Below are positions 1-9,011 of a DNA stretch of 64,000 nucleotides, one piece after another. The position numbers and the translations under genes were made by a program. The stretch comes from Ureibacillus aquaedulcis. GTDB taxonomy: Bacteria > Bacillota > Bacilli > Bacillales_A > Planococcaceae. Location of the stretch: the NCBI RefSeq assembly GCF_030418165.1, contig NZ_JAUHTQ010000006.1, positions 124,001-188,000 on the forward strand. Direction: 5' to 3'. Under the pieces are notes generated by a model. The model ran no database searches, had not been told where the DNA came from, and worked only from the letters and a program-made list of their open reading frames with translations. Every line of letters starts with the position of its first letter. Within the stretch, counting starts at the first letter, position 1.

Positions 1-164
1 ACACCAGTATCTGCTTGAAATTCCTCCACTGCCTTTTGAACAGAGGCTAATTGAAGGTCATCCGGCACCTGACTTTCTGCTTTCTCCTCTTCCGGGAAAA
101 GGCAGCCTGATAACAACACTGTAGTAAGAGCTAGTACGAAAAACAGGCTCCATTTTCTCTTCAT
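1..164 (-). CDS. yphF: YphF-like lipoprotein, N-terminal part (runs off the window)
   Basis: The ATG at 164 is preceded by a GAGGTGAG ribosome site. The readable 54 codons give a signal peptide (MKRKW, then a hydrophobic stretch) ending in the lipobox LSGC, so the mature protein should be a lipid-anchored surface protein. An acidic linker follows (FPEEEKAESQ). It lies downstream of gpsA and the DUF2768 gene, which is where B. subtilis carries yphF, a lipoprotein of unknown role. The C-terminal portion lies outside the window, so family membership rests on position and lipobox only. Confidence 0.6.
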   Translation of the reverse strand, partial: MKRKWSLFFVLALTTVLLSGCLFPEEEKAESQVPDDLQLASVQKAVEEFQADTG

Positions 165-231
165 TTCTACTCACCTCGGGTAAATTGTTTCACTAACAGC
201 TACCATTTTGAAGCTACACTATGTATGTAAT

Positions 232-492
232 TTAGTTTGGCCATGTCAGAACCACTAGCACCATCAGGATGGAACCGATTGCAAAAATAACAAAAGCAAC
301 TAATCGCAAAACTAGAGATAAGCACCCATTGTTAACCCATTTTCTTGTAAGCCCCACAATCAGTACAGATAATAACATGGCACCAATTGAATAAAAAGAA
401 ACCCACATGACATCCAGTGCATGCATACTCGCAAGTGGTCCCCTCGCCGTTTGCAGCGTTAGAAAATTCATGGAAGATAACAAATTTTGCAA
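232..492 (-). CDS. yphE: YphE-like DUF2768 membrane protein
   Basis: An 86-residue protein with two membrane helices (about residues 28-48 and 61-83). The core MWVSFYSIGAMLLS resembles the MWISF...GxxF start of DUF2768 proteins, which sit between gpsA and yphF in Bacilli. The start is decided by a perfect AAAGGAGG at 501-508, 8 bases before the TTG at 492; this adds about 22 residues before the family's usual Met (MHALDVMW), which has only a weak GAGGGGA upstream. Function unknown; the synteny points to a sporulation-era membrane protein, but that is inference. Confidence 0.7.
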   Translation of the reverse strand: MQNLLSSMNFLTLQTARGPLASMHALDVMWVSFYSIGAMLLSVLIVGLTRKWVNNGCLSLVLRLVAFVIFAIGSILMVLVVLTWPN

Positions 493-579
493 GTTGTAAA
501 CCTCCTTTCACAAGAAGAGGAGGTAAACGAACTACCTCCACATAACTTTTATTCCCAATGAAAACATGCCGTCAATCTT

Positions 580-1590
580 TTAATAAAGGTCAATCTCACG
601 CTTTTTCATTCGAATCATCAATTCATCCACCGCTACTTTTGGTTCTTTTTCATTGAATAATATCTCAAAAAGTGCTGTAGTTATTGGCATTGGCACATCA
701 TATCTATTCGATAATTGATAGGCTGCTTTTGTAGTGCGTACACCTTCAACTACCATTCCGATCTCTTCCAGGACCTCAGCGAGCTTCAAGCCCTTGCCAA
801 GCATGTTCCCTGCTTTCCAGTTGCGGGAGTGAACGCTTGTACATGTTGCGATCAGGTCTCCCATGCCCGTCAAACCAGCAAAGGTGAAAGGATTTCCACC
901 CATTTTCACACCTAGGCGGGTGATTTCGGCCAATCCCCTTGTGATGAGAGCAGCCTTTGCATTATCTCCATAATTTAAGCCATCAGAAATACCAGCTGCT
1001 AAGGCAATAACATTTTTCAATGCTCCACCAAGTTCTACTCCCACTACATCATCGTTGGTGTAGACGCGGAAATAGTTATTCATAAATAAATCTTGAACCT
1101 TTTCGGCAGCATCAAGATTACTGCATGCCGCTGTAATTGTTGTTGGATGATGCAGTACTACCTCTTCTGCATGACTTGGACCGGATAGCACAACAATTTC
1201 CTCAACTGCTTCCGGTGAAAGACTTTCCGTCAGAATCTCGGAAATACGCATAAGCGAATCAGGCTCAATTCCCTTAGATACATGAACAAACAATTTTTTA
1301 TTTCGCATGAACGGCTGCATTGTGCTGCAGACTTCGCGAATCGCCTTTGTTGGAACTGCCACAACAACAATGTCGGAATGAAGAATCGCTTCTTCTAAGT
1401 TGCTTGTCGCAACCAGTGTTTCTGGCAATTGAATATTTGGTAAATATTTCCCATTTTTGTGAAGTGTATTGATTTCATCTGCTTGTTCATCTCTATGAGT
1501 CCAAACAAGCGTATTGTGACCATTCTCGGCTAGTACTTGCGCCAAGGCCGATCCCCAAGAGCCTGCCCCTAAAACCGTAACATTTTCCAT
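580..1590 (-). CDS. gpsA: NAD(P)H-dependent glycerol-3-phosphate dehydrogenase
   Basis: Reduces dihydroxyacetone phosphate to sn-glycerol-3-phosphate, the backbone precursor for phospholipids and lipoteichoic acids; cytosolic. The Rossmann signature G8-A-G10-S-W-G13 is at the N-terminus, and the conserved block ELGGALKNVIALAAG (about residues 185-200) carries the catalytic lysine. The length of 336 residues is normal for the family. It begins 24 bases after der and shares its direction, the same order as B. subtilis der-gpsA-yphE. No oddities. Confidence 0.97.
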   Translation of the reverse strand: MENVTVLGAGSWGSALAQVLAENGHNTLVWTHRDEQADEINTLHKNGKYLPNIQLPETLVATSNLEEAILHSDIVVVAVPTKAIREVCSTMQPFMRNKKLFVHVSKGIEPDSLMRISEILTESLSPEAVEEIVVLSGPSHAEEVVLHHPTTITAACSNLDAAEKVQDLFMNNYFRVYTNDDVVGVELGGALKNVIALAAGISDGLNYGDNAKAALITRGLAEITRLGVKMGGNPFTFAGLTGMGDLIATCTSVHSRNWKAGNMLGKGLKLAEVLEEIGMVVEGVRTTKAAYQLSNRYDVPMPITTALFEILFNEKEPKVAVDELMIRMKKREIDLY

Positions 1591-1614
1591 TTTTCTATCC
1601 CCCTCAAAATCCGA

Positions 1615-2925
1615 TTATTCGCGTGCACGGGCGATTAAACGAATTGGTGTCCCCTCAAAGTCAAAGGTTTCACGAATTCGATTTTCAAGGAATCGTTCAT
1701 AAGAGAAATGCATTAATTCCGGTTCGTTTACAAAAGTAACGAATGTAGGTGGTTTTACAGCTACTTGAGTCGTGTAGTAAATTCGTAATCGTTTTCCTTT
1801 ATCCGATGGTGCAGGATTACGTGCAATTGCATCTTCAATTACTTCATTTAAAATAGATGACTGAATGCGCATCGCATGATTTTCGCTTACACGTTGTACA
1901 ATACTTAAAATTTGATGAACACGCTGTTTTGTTTTCGCAGAGACGAAAATAATCGGTGCATAGTGTAGGTACAAGAAATGCTCACGAATTTGCTGTGTAT
2001 AGAGATTCATGGTTTTTTCATCTTTCTCCACTGCATCCCATTTATTTACCACAATTACTACGGCTTTCCCTGCTTCATGGGCATAACCCGCAATTTTCTT
2101 ATCCTGCTCCTGAATGCCCTCTTCACCATTCAAGACAACTAAAACAACGTCGGAACGTTCAATTGCTCTTAATGCACGTAATACAGAATACTTTTCAGTC
2201 GATTCATAGACCTTCCCTTTTTTACGCATACCGGCAGTGTCAATGATAACATACTCCTGCCCATCATAAGAATATGGCGTATCGATTGCATCACGCGTTG
2301 TTCCTGCTATATCACTAACAATAACACGTTCTTGTCCCAAAAACGCATTAACTAATGACGATTTCCCAACATTTGGGCGACCGATCAAGCTAAATTTAAT
2401 CGTTTCTTCCGAATATTGCGCTTCATCTTCTTTAGGGAAATGTTTAGCACATTCGTCCAGAAGATCTCCCAGGCCTAGACCATGTGAACCGGAAATCGGG
2501 AAAGGTTCCCCAAAGCCTAGAGAATAGAAATCGTAAATCATTTCTCGCATGTCCGGATTATCGATTTTGTTAACTGCTAAAACAACCGGTTTTTTTGTTT
2601 TATATAAAATCTTTGCTACTTGTTCATCGGCTAATGTAACGCCTTCACGTCCATTCGTCATAAAGATAATAACATCGGCTTCCCGGATAGCAATCTCCGC
2701 TTGTCCGCGAATTTGTTCTAAGAAAGGTTCATCTCCTATTTCGATTCCACCTGTATCAATGATATTAAATTCATGTGTTAACCAATCTGCCGAACTATAA
2801 ATGCGGTCACGTGTTACTCCTGGAATATCTTCCACGATTGAGACGCGTTCACCAACAATACGGTTAAATATTGTGGATTTTCCAACGTTCGGACGACCTA
2901 CGATGGCGATTACTGGTTTTGTCAT
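1615..2925 (-). CDS. der: Ribosome assembly GTPase Der (EngA)
   Basis: Essential double-domain GTPase that helps mature the 50S ribosomal subunit. Two tandem G domains are visible: the first P-loop GRPNVGKST at residues 10-18 with the G3 motif DTGG near 58, and the second GRPNVGKSS near residue 180 with DTAGM following. A KH-like domain fills about residues 355-436 ([15 protein letters not shown]). The length of 436 matches B. subtilis Der. It is upstream of gpsA in the same orientation and probably cotranscribed with it. Confidence 0.98.
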   Translation of the reverse strand: MTKPVIAIVGRPNVGKSTIFNRIVGERVSIVEDIPGVTRDRIYSSADWLTHEFNIIDTGGIEIGDEPFLEQIRGQAEIAIREADVIIFMTNGREGVTLADEQVAKILYKTKKPVVLAVNKIDNPDMREMIYDFYSLGFGEPFPISGSHGLGLGDLLDECAKHFPKEDEAQYSEETIKFSLIGRPNVGKSSLVNAFLGQERVIVSDIAGTTRDAIDTPYSYDGQEYVIIDTAGMRKKGKVYESTEKYSVLRALRAIERSDVVLVVLNGEEGIQEQDKKIAGYAHEAGKAVVIVVNKWDAVEKDEKTMNLYTQQIREHFLYLHYAPIIFVSAKTKQRVHQILSIVQRVSENHAMRIQSSILNEVIEDAIARNPAPSDKGKRLRIYYTTQVAVKPPTFVTFVNEPELMHFSYERFLENRIRETFDFEGTPIRLIARARE

Positions 2926-3070
2926 CTGTACTTCATCCTTCCAATTTCTTGTCTTTAGTATTATACACGAAAATATAAATTATATCATTTTTTCAATTCT
3001 AAGCAATTGTTTCTTGGAAAACTTAGCCACCATCTTTAGCATAACAACATTTATATAGTTATAACCATAT

Positions 3071-3102
3071 AAAAAGACGCACCTGCACCAAGGTACGTCT
3101 TT
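3071..3102 (-). terminator. Intrinsic terminator after ypfD
   Basis: AAAGACGCACCT and AGGTACGTCTTT form a 12-pair stem (one mismatch) around a 6-base loop. On the minus strand the stem is followed by TTTTT. It lies 10 bases past the ypfD stop and separates ypfD from der. Confidence 0.85.
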
Positions 3103-3111
3103 CTACATGAT

Positions 3112-4257
3112 TTATTTATTTGTAAAGCCTTTTAATTTGTCTCCGATTACATCACTTAGCGAGAAACCTGTAGTTTCTTCAGGTAGTTCGTAATCAAATT
3201 CCTCTTCTTTTTCTGGGTTGTTTTGAAGCTCTTTGATGCTAAGAGAAAGTCGCTTTTCTTCCGAGTTTACATCTAGAACTTTCACTTGTACCTCGTCGCC
3301 TTCTTTTAAAGCTTCATGAGGTGTGTTTATATGCTTATGCGAAATTTGCGAGATATGAACTAACCCTTCTACACCTGGGAATAGCTCAACAAATGCACCG
3401 AAGGATACCAAACGTCTTACTGTACCGGTAAGTACTGATCCCTTTGTCACCTCTTGTTCTACTTTAGACCATGGCCCAGGTAATGTATCTTTAATCGATA
3501 ATGAAATGCGCTCGTTTTCCGGGTCGACAGATAGCACTTTGACCTTTACAGCTTGCCCCTCTGACAATACTGTACTTACGTCATCAATATGATCATGGGA
3601 TACTTGGGAAATGTGAACCAATCCATCCACACCGCCGATATCTACAAATGCTCCAAAAGGTGCCAAGCGCTGAACTTTGCCTTCTATCACATCACCGGCA
3701 CTGATTTCGTCCAGTACACGTTTCTTTTTAGAAGCTTTTTGTTCTTCAAGGACGGCACGGTGAGATAGGATTAGACGTCCCTTTTCTTTATCTAGTTCAG
3801 TAATTTTAAAAGTTAATGTTTTGCCTTTATAATCTTCGAAATCTTCTACGAAATGGTCTTCCACTAGAGATGCAGGAACGAAGCCTCGTACACCCAGATC
3901 AACAACCAGGCCACCTTTCACGACATCCTTTACCTCTGCTTCAAACACTTCACCTGATGCAAATTGCTCTTCAAGCTTATCCCATGCTTTTAACGCGTCT
4001 ACTTTGCGTTTGGATAATACAAAGTTTTCTTCTTCCACTTTCGTTATCATGAGCTCAAGCTCATCACCAATCGAAACTACGTCAGAAGCTTTTTCAATGT
4101 GTAAGCTTGAAAGTTCGCTGATTGGTAAAATCCCATCGAAAGGAGCACCTTCAATTGAGATTGTTACTGCTTTTTCATCTACCTGAGCAGCAACACCTTT
4201 CACAATATCTCCTTCTTGAAACTCGTGGTTTGATCCTAAGTTCATTTCTTCAGACAT
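3112..4257 (-). CDS. ypfD: S1-domain RNA-binding protein (RpsA homolog YpfD)
   Basis: A 381-residue protein with four S1 (OB-fold) repeats, roughly residues 14-85, 100-168, 188-257 and 274-343. The third and fourth carry the classical G-x-FGAFVD/EL-x-GV-GLVH-ISQ pattern. Firmicute homologs (B. subtilis YpfD, 382 residues) resemble ribosomal protein S1 but are not essential; roles in RNA binding or translation are inferred from the fold. A strong AAGGAGGG precedes the ATG. It lies downstream of cmk, as in B. subtilis and as rpsA follows cmk in many bacteria. Confidence 0.93.
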   Translation of the reverse strand: MSEEMNLGSNHEFQEGDIVKGVAAQVDEKAVTISIEGAPFDGILPISELSSLHIEKASDVVSIGDELELMITKVEEENFVLSKRKVDALKAWDKLEEQFASGEVFEAEVKDVVKGGLVVDLGVRGFVPASLVEDHFVEDFEDYKGKTLTFKITELDKEKGRLILSHRAVLEEQKASKKKRVLDEISAGDVIEGKVQRLAPFGAFVDIGGVDGLVHISQVSHDHIDDVSTVLSEGQAVKVKVLSVDPENERISLSIKDTLPGPWSKVEQEVTKGSVLTGTVRRLVSFGAFVELFPGVEGLVHISQISHKHINTPHEALKEGDEVQVKVLDVNSEEKRLSLSIKELQNNPEKEEEFDYELPEETTGFSLSDVIGDKLKGFTNK

Positions 4258-4384
4258 ATGTAACCCTCCTTCACATCTTCCAATTTCTATTTTATTCTAA
4301 ATAGTTCATAAAAACAAAAAATTCCCCTCTAATATTGGAAATTTCATTAACTTTTTTCTGATGCTTCAATTTGATTAAATCATT

Positions 4385-5059
4385 TTAATCCATTTGCCGC
4401 TTTGCTAGATTTAGAATTTCTTGTGCGGCTTGTTCTATTGAAAGCTCAGTTGTATCCAGATAAATCGCATCTTCGGCCTGGATTAGGGGCGATGCTTCCC
4501 TTTCACTATCAAGCTGGTCCCGTAAGGCAATTTCTTTTTTTAAATTTTCAATCGTCGAAGGTATACCTCTTCTTTCATTATCCAGAAATCGGCGTTTTGC
4601 CCTTTCTTCCACGGAAGCGGACATGAAAATTTTAAGTTCCGCATCTTTTAATACATGTGTTGCGATATCTCTTCCATCCATCACGATTCCACCGCGTGCT
4701 GCAAGTTCTTGTTGTTTTGCTACCAGGATTTCACGGATATTGGCATGTGCTGCAACTTCGCTTACGTTTGAAGTTACTTCATTTGAACGGATGGCTTCTG
4801 TAACATTTTCTCCGTCTACAAAGACAAGTTGTCCATTTTGTGAAGGTTCCAGAATAATGGAAGTATCATGCAACATTTTCTCAAGAGAGTCTGCATCACT
4901 TAAATCTATGTTTTGAGACATTGCTTTATTCGTAACCGCCCTATACATTGCGCCTGTATCGATATACGTAAAGCCTAAATTTTCTGCCACTATTTTTGCT
5001 ATCGTACTTTTGCCGGCACCTGCTGGACCATCGATTGCAATCTGTATTTGTTTGACCAT
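4385..5059 (-). CDS. cmk: (d)CMP kinase
   Basis: Phosphorylates CMP and dCMP to the diphosphates in pyrimidine nucleotide recycling; cytosolic. The P-loop IDGPAGAGKSTIAK is at the N-terminus, followed by the CMP-binding stretch YIDTGAMYRAVT and the late GRDIATHV motif. I chose the internal ATG at 5059 (224 residues, the B. subtilis length) over the ATG 24 bases upstream. The upstream codons MVKESRDF lack a ribosome site of their own, and their DNA supplies AAGGAAAG/TAGGG for the inner start. Confidence 0.95.
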   Translation of the reverse strand: MVKQIQIAIDGPAGAGKSTIAKIVAENLGFTYIDTGAMYRAVTNKAMSQNIDLSDADSLEKMLHDTSIILEPSQNGQLVFVDGENVTEAIRSNEVTSNVSEVAAHANIREILVAKQQELAARGGIVMDGRDIATHVLKDAELKIFMSASVEERAKRRFLDNERRGIPSTIENLKKEIALRDQLDSEREASPLIQAEDAIYLDTTELSIEQAAQEILNLAKRQMD

Positions 5060-5134
5060 AAAATCCCTACTTTCCTTAACCATTGTACCACATCCAATAG
5101 TGTTTCTCTTGCGATAAGCTTACTATTATTATCC

Positions 5135-5173
5135 AAAAATGTCCCAAAAGTTTGCTGAACAAACCTTTGGGAC
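5135..5173 (-). terminator. Terminator between ypfA and cmk
   Basis: GTCCCAAAAGTTTG pairs with CAAACCTTTGGGAC (14-pair stem with small mismatches). On the minus strand ATTTTTGG follows. It lies 11 bases past the ypfA stop, so ypfA and cmk are probably separate transcripts. Confidence 0.8.
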
Positions 5174-5183
5174 GCATCATGTG

Positions 5184-5843
5184 TTAGTTGATTGTATTCA
5201 CTTCGTTTTTTCTTCTATTCAGCAATTGCCTTTCGAAACAAAAGCGTACTATATATTGTTTATCTATATCCTCTGTTTCTGCAAATTGCAGGGACGCCAA
5301 CCTTACTCGACCCTTTTCCAAAATACGAATTAACTTACCCGCTGTTTTTACATAGCGAATTTCCCCATTTAAAAAAGGCAATACAATCGTAAGATTAACG
5401 ATGTCATCTTCCTTAAAAGCCAGGTCTTTATTTAGGAGAAGCGCCACCCCGCCAGCACTGATGTCATCCGCAACATACTGGTGAAATCTTCCGTTATATT
5501 CGATTGCAATATCAACAGGCGTATTCACTCGTACAAATTCCCGCCTCTGAATTTTCACAAAATCATTGGATGGAGGACAGGATAACATGATTGTTGGAAT
5601 GTTTCCTGGTTTCCGTCCCAAGACTTCCGTATTAAATGCATATCCAACCTTATCTTCTGATGTAAAAGAGGCTCGAAATTGTGAACCATCCACTAAAAAA
5701 GCAGTCTTATTTGTCGCAGTATTAACCGGATAGTCAATATAAAGTATGTTATTATCTTGTTCTACAATTTTGCACCGGAATTTCTCAACCCGGTCCGTAT
5801 AAGTAGGTTCTAACGTCAATGCAGTCCCTATCTTTAGTTGCAT
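5184..5843 (-). CDS. ypfA: PilZ-domain c-di-GMP receptor (YpfA/MotI family)
   Basis: In B. subtilis YpfA (MotI) binds c-di-GMP and disengages the flagellar stator MotA. The protein here (219 residues) has an N-terminal YcgR-like domain and a C-terminal PilZ domain with both c-di-GMP signatures: RREFVR (about residues 100-105) and DISAGG (about 127-132). I chose the ATG at 5843, preceded by GAGGCGA; a TTG six codons upstream has no clear ribosome site. It lies upstream of cmk, as in B. subtilis. Binding capacity is inferred from intact motifs. Confidence 0.9.
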   Translation of the reverse strand: MQLKIGTALTLEPTYTDRVEKFRCKIVEQDNNILYIDYPVNTATNKTAFLVDGSQFRASFTSEDKVGYAFNTEVLGRKPGNIPTIMLSCPPSNDFVKIQRREFVRVNTPVDIAIEYNGRFHQYVADDISAGGVALLLNKDLAFKEDDIVNLTIVLPFLNGEIRYVKTAGKLIRILEKGRVRLASLQFAETEDIDKQYIVRFCFERQLLNRRKNEVNTIN

Positions 5844-5926
5844 AATCTTCGCCTCGCACAATCATAATAGTTTAATTATGGCACGAATAGTAGTTTTTTT
5901 CTATAAACATCATGATTTTTTACTTC

Positions 5927-5977
5927 ATTCTCTTAGATATTTTTCGTAAAGAACCACTAAAACAAATCTAAGAGAAT
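5927..5977. repeat. 12-bp perfect inverted repeat with a 27-base loop
   Basis: ATTCTCTTAGAT at 5927-5938 is exactly complementary to ATCTAAGAGAAT at 5966-5977. There is no T-tract, so it is not a clear terminator. It sits between the ypeB stop and the ypfA start and could be part of ypfA control or a degenerate ypeB terminator. Confidence 0.55.
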
Positions 5978-6022
5978 AAAGTGAAAGAAGCTATATTAGA
6001 TTATGATCTTTTGCAGCAGGAC

Positions 6023-7312
6023 TTACTGCAGGTATTCAACCTTTAGAACATCATGATTTTCAGCATCGACAACTACTCTAAACGTCTCGTTCAGGTCGTT
6101 ATCGAAACGCGCAATGACCTGATAGCACTTTCTTAATTGGAACGCTTCGTTTTCAGTATAGATTAGTTGTTCATCTTCTACCTGAGTTCCAGGTCTGAAG
6201 AATGCTTCCCAATCAACCGGCACTACTTCCTGGTCTTCATTGATTTCTTCTTTTTGCACATATTCCATAGCGTTTAAGCCTAATAATTCTCCACTATCTT
6301 TTGAAATTTTCATTTGAACACCATCAGCGTAAACCAATGCCTTATCTTCCCCTACCACACGGGCCAAGGACATATGCCATGCTTCATGGTTTTCGCGCAT
6401 TTCTACCAATTGCAAATCCGTATACCCAGCTTTATTCAATGTTTGAGTGACTAGATCTCGTACTTGCTGTTGTGTAATTCCTGTTTTCTCTTGGACCGGT
6501 CTTTCAGATAAGAAGGATAAAATATAACCGCCCTTTACAGTAATATCTGCATATCCAATTCGGCTTCCTTTAACAAATTGTATGTGATAGAAGGGATATG
6601 GGGCATTGTCTTTACTCTTTGTAACGGTATATGTCGCATCCTTGATGCCCGGTATAAGCAGCTCCAGTTTTTCAATCGCTTGATTTTTTGTGATTTCTTG
6701 ATCATCCAGATTTTGAAGTTCTTTTTTCTTTAGCCAATCCGATTCACTAGCTGTTAAAGGGAAATCCGTTTCGCCATACGATTTTAAATTTGCAGCGACT
6801 GTTTTAAACGGAGATTCATTTGTCTCTCTATCAGCAACAGAAGCCCACTCTGTCATGCTTGCATCATTTTGGTAAAAATTGGACGTTGCAACAGTCCATT
6901 CATCCGCTAAAGCCTGCAAATTTTGATTTACGACCGGCATTCGTTTATGCCATGATTCAAAATTGTCGTTATCTGCTGCAAATTTAGCCTCTTCACCGAT
7001 ATTCCCAACATATCGCAGCCATTCATTAGATACTTCTCTACTTAAAGGAAGGCTGCTGATCGTTGATCGGAACTCGTTGCTGATTCGCCAAATATTATCA
7101 AGTTCATTTTCTAATGCTACTTGATCTTGGAACAGCAAAGATTGTGATACTGATTTTTGTAAAGTAGATAATTTTTCGGATGCATTCGTTAATGAATTTG
7201 TGTATTGTGCGTGTATAGTTTGTTGTAAATGTTCATTATCTTTTCTCACTTCGAATGAATATAAACCTAGCGCCAACACTGCAATGGAAAGTAAATAGAT
7301 AGCACTTTTCAT
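6023..7312 (-). CDS. ypeB: Spore germination protein YpeB
   Basis: Inner spore membrane/cortex protein needed for assembly and stability of the cortex hydrolase SleB. One N-terminal membrane anchor (about residues 3-20) is followed by a largely helical region (about 30-180). Repeated PepSY-like modules follow, with motifs such as KGGYILSFLSERP and VVDAENHDVLKVEYLQ. Length 429 (B. subtilis 450). It starts 12 bases after sleB and is cotranscribed with it, the usual sleB-ypeB arrangement, expressed in the forespore. Confidence 0.96.
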   Translation of the reverse strand: MKSAIYLLSIAVLALGLYSFEVRKDNEHLQQTIHAQYTNSLTNASEKLSTLQKSVSQSLLFQDQVALENELDNIWRISNEFRSTISSLPLSREVSNEWLRYVGNIGEEAKFAADNDNFESWHKRMPVVNQNLQALADEWTVATSNFYQNDASMTEWASVADRETNESPFKTVAANLKSYGETDFPLTASESDWLKKKELQNLDDQEITKNQAIEKLELLIPGIKDATYTVTKSKDNAPYPFYHIQFVKGSRIGYADITVKGGYILSFLSERPVQEKTGITQQQVRDLVTQTLNKAGYTDLQLVEMRENHEAWHMSLARVVGEDKALVYADGVQMKISKDSGELLGLNAMEYVQKEEINEDQEVVPVDWEAFFRPGTQVEDEQLIYTENEAFQLRKCYQVIARFDNDLNETFRVVVDAENHDVLKVEYLQ

Positions 7313-7324
7313 ATTGTCCCTCCT

Positions 7325-8110
7325 TTAGTAGCAGAATATATGTTCACCAATTTGCTTAATTTGCGGTCTTGTCCAAATCCACTTACTCGTAGCGGTCGTC
7401 GGGTTGAAATAGTAGAGTGCATTTTCTGTGGGATCCCATCCATTCATGGCATCCAGGACAGCCTGTTTAGCTCTTTCATTCGGAGTCAACCAAATCTGGC
7501 CATCCGCAACTGCTGTAAATGCACCTGGCTGGAATATAATCTCGGATATCGAATTAGGGAAATCAGCAGATTCCAATCGATTTAATATGACTGCTGCTAC
7601 AGCAACCTGACCTTCATAAGGTTCACCACGGGCTTCACCATAAACAGCGTTCGCCATAAGTTGTAAATCTCGTTCCGAGTATTTTACCGGAAGCTGCACA
7701 TCGGTACTTTCCGACGTACCCGCACCTGCACTTGTTTGTTGTGCTAATGGAATCCCTCCGTAATGGGTAAATCGATTACCTTTCTCAATTTGTTGATGCA
7801 CCCAATCGCGATGAAATTCACTCACTCTTACCAAGGCGTCTTTTGATTTTGTTCCTGCTACTCCGTCGACGCCAAGTTCATATTGATCCTGGAAATTGCG
7901 AAGAGCCCAATAGGTTCCATATCCAAATATCCCGTCAATTTTTCCTTTGTAAAAACCTAAATATTGCAAGCGTGCCTGCAACTCAATAACATCATCTCCA
8001 AATGCTCCCCGTTCTATGGTTTGTCCCGAGAATGCCAACGGTTCATTTGGTTGTATTACTGCAAGTGTTCCAAATATTAAAATGACAGACATAAAAATAC
8101 TTCTTACCAT
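7325..8110 (-). CDS. sleB: Spore cortex-lytic enzyme SleB
   Basis: Lytic transglycosylase that degrades cortex peptidoglycan containing muramic-delta-lactam during germination. Signal peptide at residues 1-27; peptidoglycan-binding domain about 33-93 (GDDVIELQARLQYLGFYKGK); hydrolase_2 catalytic domain about 150-261 with the Glu in YGEARGEP and the closing motif IGEHIFCY. At 261 residues it is shorter than B. subtilis SleB (305) because the linker is short. AAAGGAG lies 8 bases before the ATG. Pairs with ypeB. Confidence 0.96.
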   Translation of the reverse strand: MVRSIFMSVILIFGTLAVIQPNEPLAFSGQTIERGAFGDDVIELQARLQYLGFYKGKIDGIFGYGTYWALRNFQDQYELGVDGVAGTKSKDALVRVSEFHRDWVHQQIEKGNRFTHYGGIPLAQQTSAGAGTSESTDVQLPVKYSERDLQLMANAVYGEARGEPYEGQVAVAAVILNRLESADFPNSISEIIFQPGAFTAVADGQIWLTPNERAKQAVLDAMNGWDPTENALYYFNPTTATSKWIWTRPQIKQIGEHIFCY

Positions 8111-8129
8111 TTATTTCACTCCTTTCTCA

Positions 8130-8158
8130 TAGCATGTAAAAAAGCTTTGCTTTTATAC
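8130..8158 (-). promoter_or_regulatory. Candidate forespore (SigG-type) promoter of sleB-ypeB
   Basis: On the minus strand GTATA (8154-8158) and CATGCTA (8130-8136) are separated by 17 bases. CATnnTA is the -10 hallmark of SigG/SigF promoters; the -35 departs from gMATR at one base. The -10 lies 20 bases upstream of the sleB ATG, and B. subtilis sleB is SigG-dependent. Confidence 0.55.
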
Positions 8159-8207
8159 GTTTTTGCACAGAAAAACATATATTGATGAAAATAAGAAAGA
8201 ATCGTAT

Positions 8208-8253
8208 AACAAAAAAGCCCCTATTTTCATAAGTAAAATGAAAATAGAAGCTT
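8208..8253 (-). terminator. Terminator of prsW
   Basis: AAGCCCCTATTTTCAT (8215-8230) pairs with ATGAAAATAGAAGCTT (8238-8253). On the minus strand TTTTTT follows. The distal arm reaches the prsW stop codon. Confidence 0.8.
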
Positions 8254-8927
8254 TAAATTTTATTTTGTTCAAAGAGGTGTTGAACAAGATGCTGGTGGGC
8301 TAATTTTACTTTTCTTAATGCAAACCACCATAGGAAAAACATGAAAGGTGCAATCAGATAAACCCAATAACCCTGGAACGTTAAAATCGAATTGTATATG
8401 ATATGTAAAAATAGTGGTGCAAATAGTGAGAGAGCTAAGTACTCCATTTGTTTATCATTTTTTGCAAATTTACTTTTTCCATAATAATACCCCATGACAA
8501 CACCGAATAGGGCATGGCTGGAGACAGGCAGGATTGCCCTCATAAGAGCCGTATCAATCCCGAAAGTTAATAGATACAATACATTTTCCACCGTGGCAAA
8601 TCCAAGTGAAACACTGGCACCATATAGAATTCCATCGTAGGGATCATCAAATTCTACATGCCTGAAAATAAGCGTGAAGATGACAAGCCATTTAAAAAAT
8701 TCCTCCAGCCCACTCGAAAATAATACATTCGCCAAAAATGGGTTGGCAATAGCTTCCTCTTCTTTCACTACATACTGTATGAACATAATCGGGAACGTAA
8801 TTAATGTCCCAAAGAAGAAAGCTTGTAATAACGTCTTTCTCGGCTCTGTCGCCATTTGATTCCGCAAATAAAAATAACTTAACAAAGCTAGACCGGGAGC
8901 TACTGCAGCTGAAAACAAGATAAACAA
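8253..8927 (-). CDS. prsW: Intramembrane glutamic protease PrsW
   Basis: Multi-pass membrane protease; in B. subtilis it performs site-1 cleavage of the anti-sigma factor RsiW in response to envelope stress, releasing SigW. The catalytic pair E75-E76 lies in SSGLEEFFKW. The other family motifs are present: F-x-x-x-E (FATVENVLY), HALFG and HIIYN. At 224 residues it is close to the B. subtilis length. Its gene neighbours ypdA and sleB/ypeB in B. subtilis as well. No rsiW or sigW is visible here; the ECF pair in this window is sigX/rsiX. Confidence 0.94.
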   Translation of the reverse strand: MFILFSAAVAPGLALLSYFYLRNQMATEPRKTLLQAFFFGTLITFPIMFIQYVVKEEEAIANPFLANVLFSSGLEEFFKWLVIFTLIFRHVEFDDPYDGILYGASVSLGFATVENVLYLLTFGIDTALMRAILPVSSHALFGVVMGYYYGKSKFAKNDKQMEYLALSLFAPLFLHIIYNSILTFQGYWVYLIAPFMFFLWWFALRKVKLAHQHLVQHLFEQNKI

Positions 8928-8955
8928 GGGCTACACTCCTTCCATAAAACCTCAT

Positions 8956-8974
8956 TAATGTTATTATAACATTA
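8956..8974. promoter_or_regulatory. 19-bp perfect palindrome between divergent prsW and asparaginase gene
   Basis: TAATGTTA-TTA-TAACATTA is an exact 8+3+8 palindrome in the 84-bp divergent promoter region. Its minus strand contains TATAAT, a possible prsW -10. It looks like a dimeric-regulator operator; the regulator is not identifiable from here. Confidence 0.5.
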
Positions 8975-9011
8975 GTAGCTTTAGAAAAGATGGTTAAGAG
9001 AGGTTTTTCAC

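Noticed and set aside
5927-5977. Terminator of ypeB
   Set aside because: A 12-bp exact stem but a 27-base loop and no T-tract on the minus strand; kept as an inverted repeat only.
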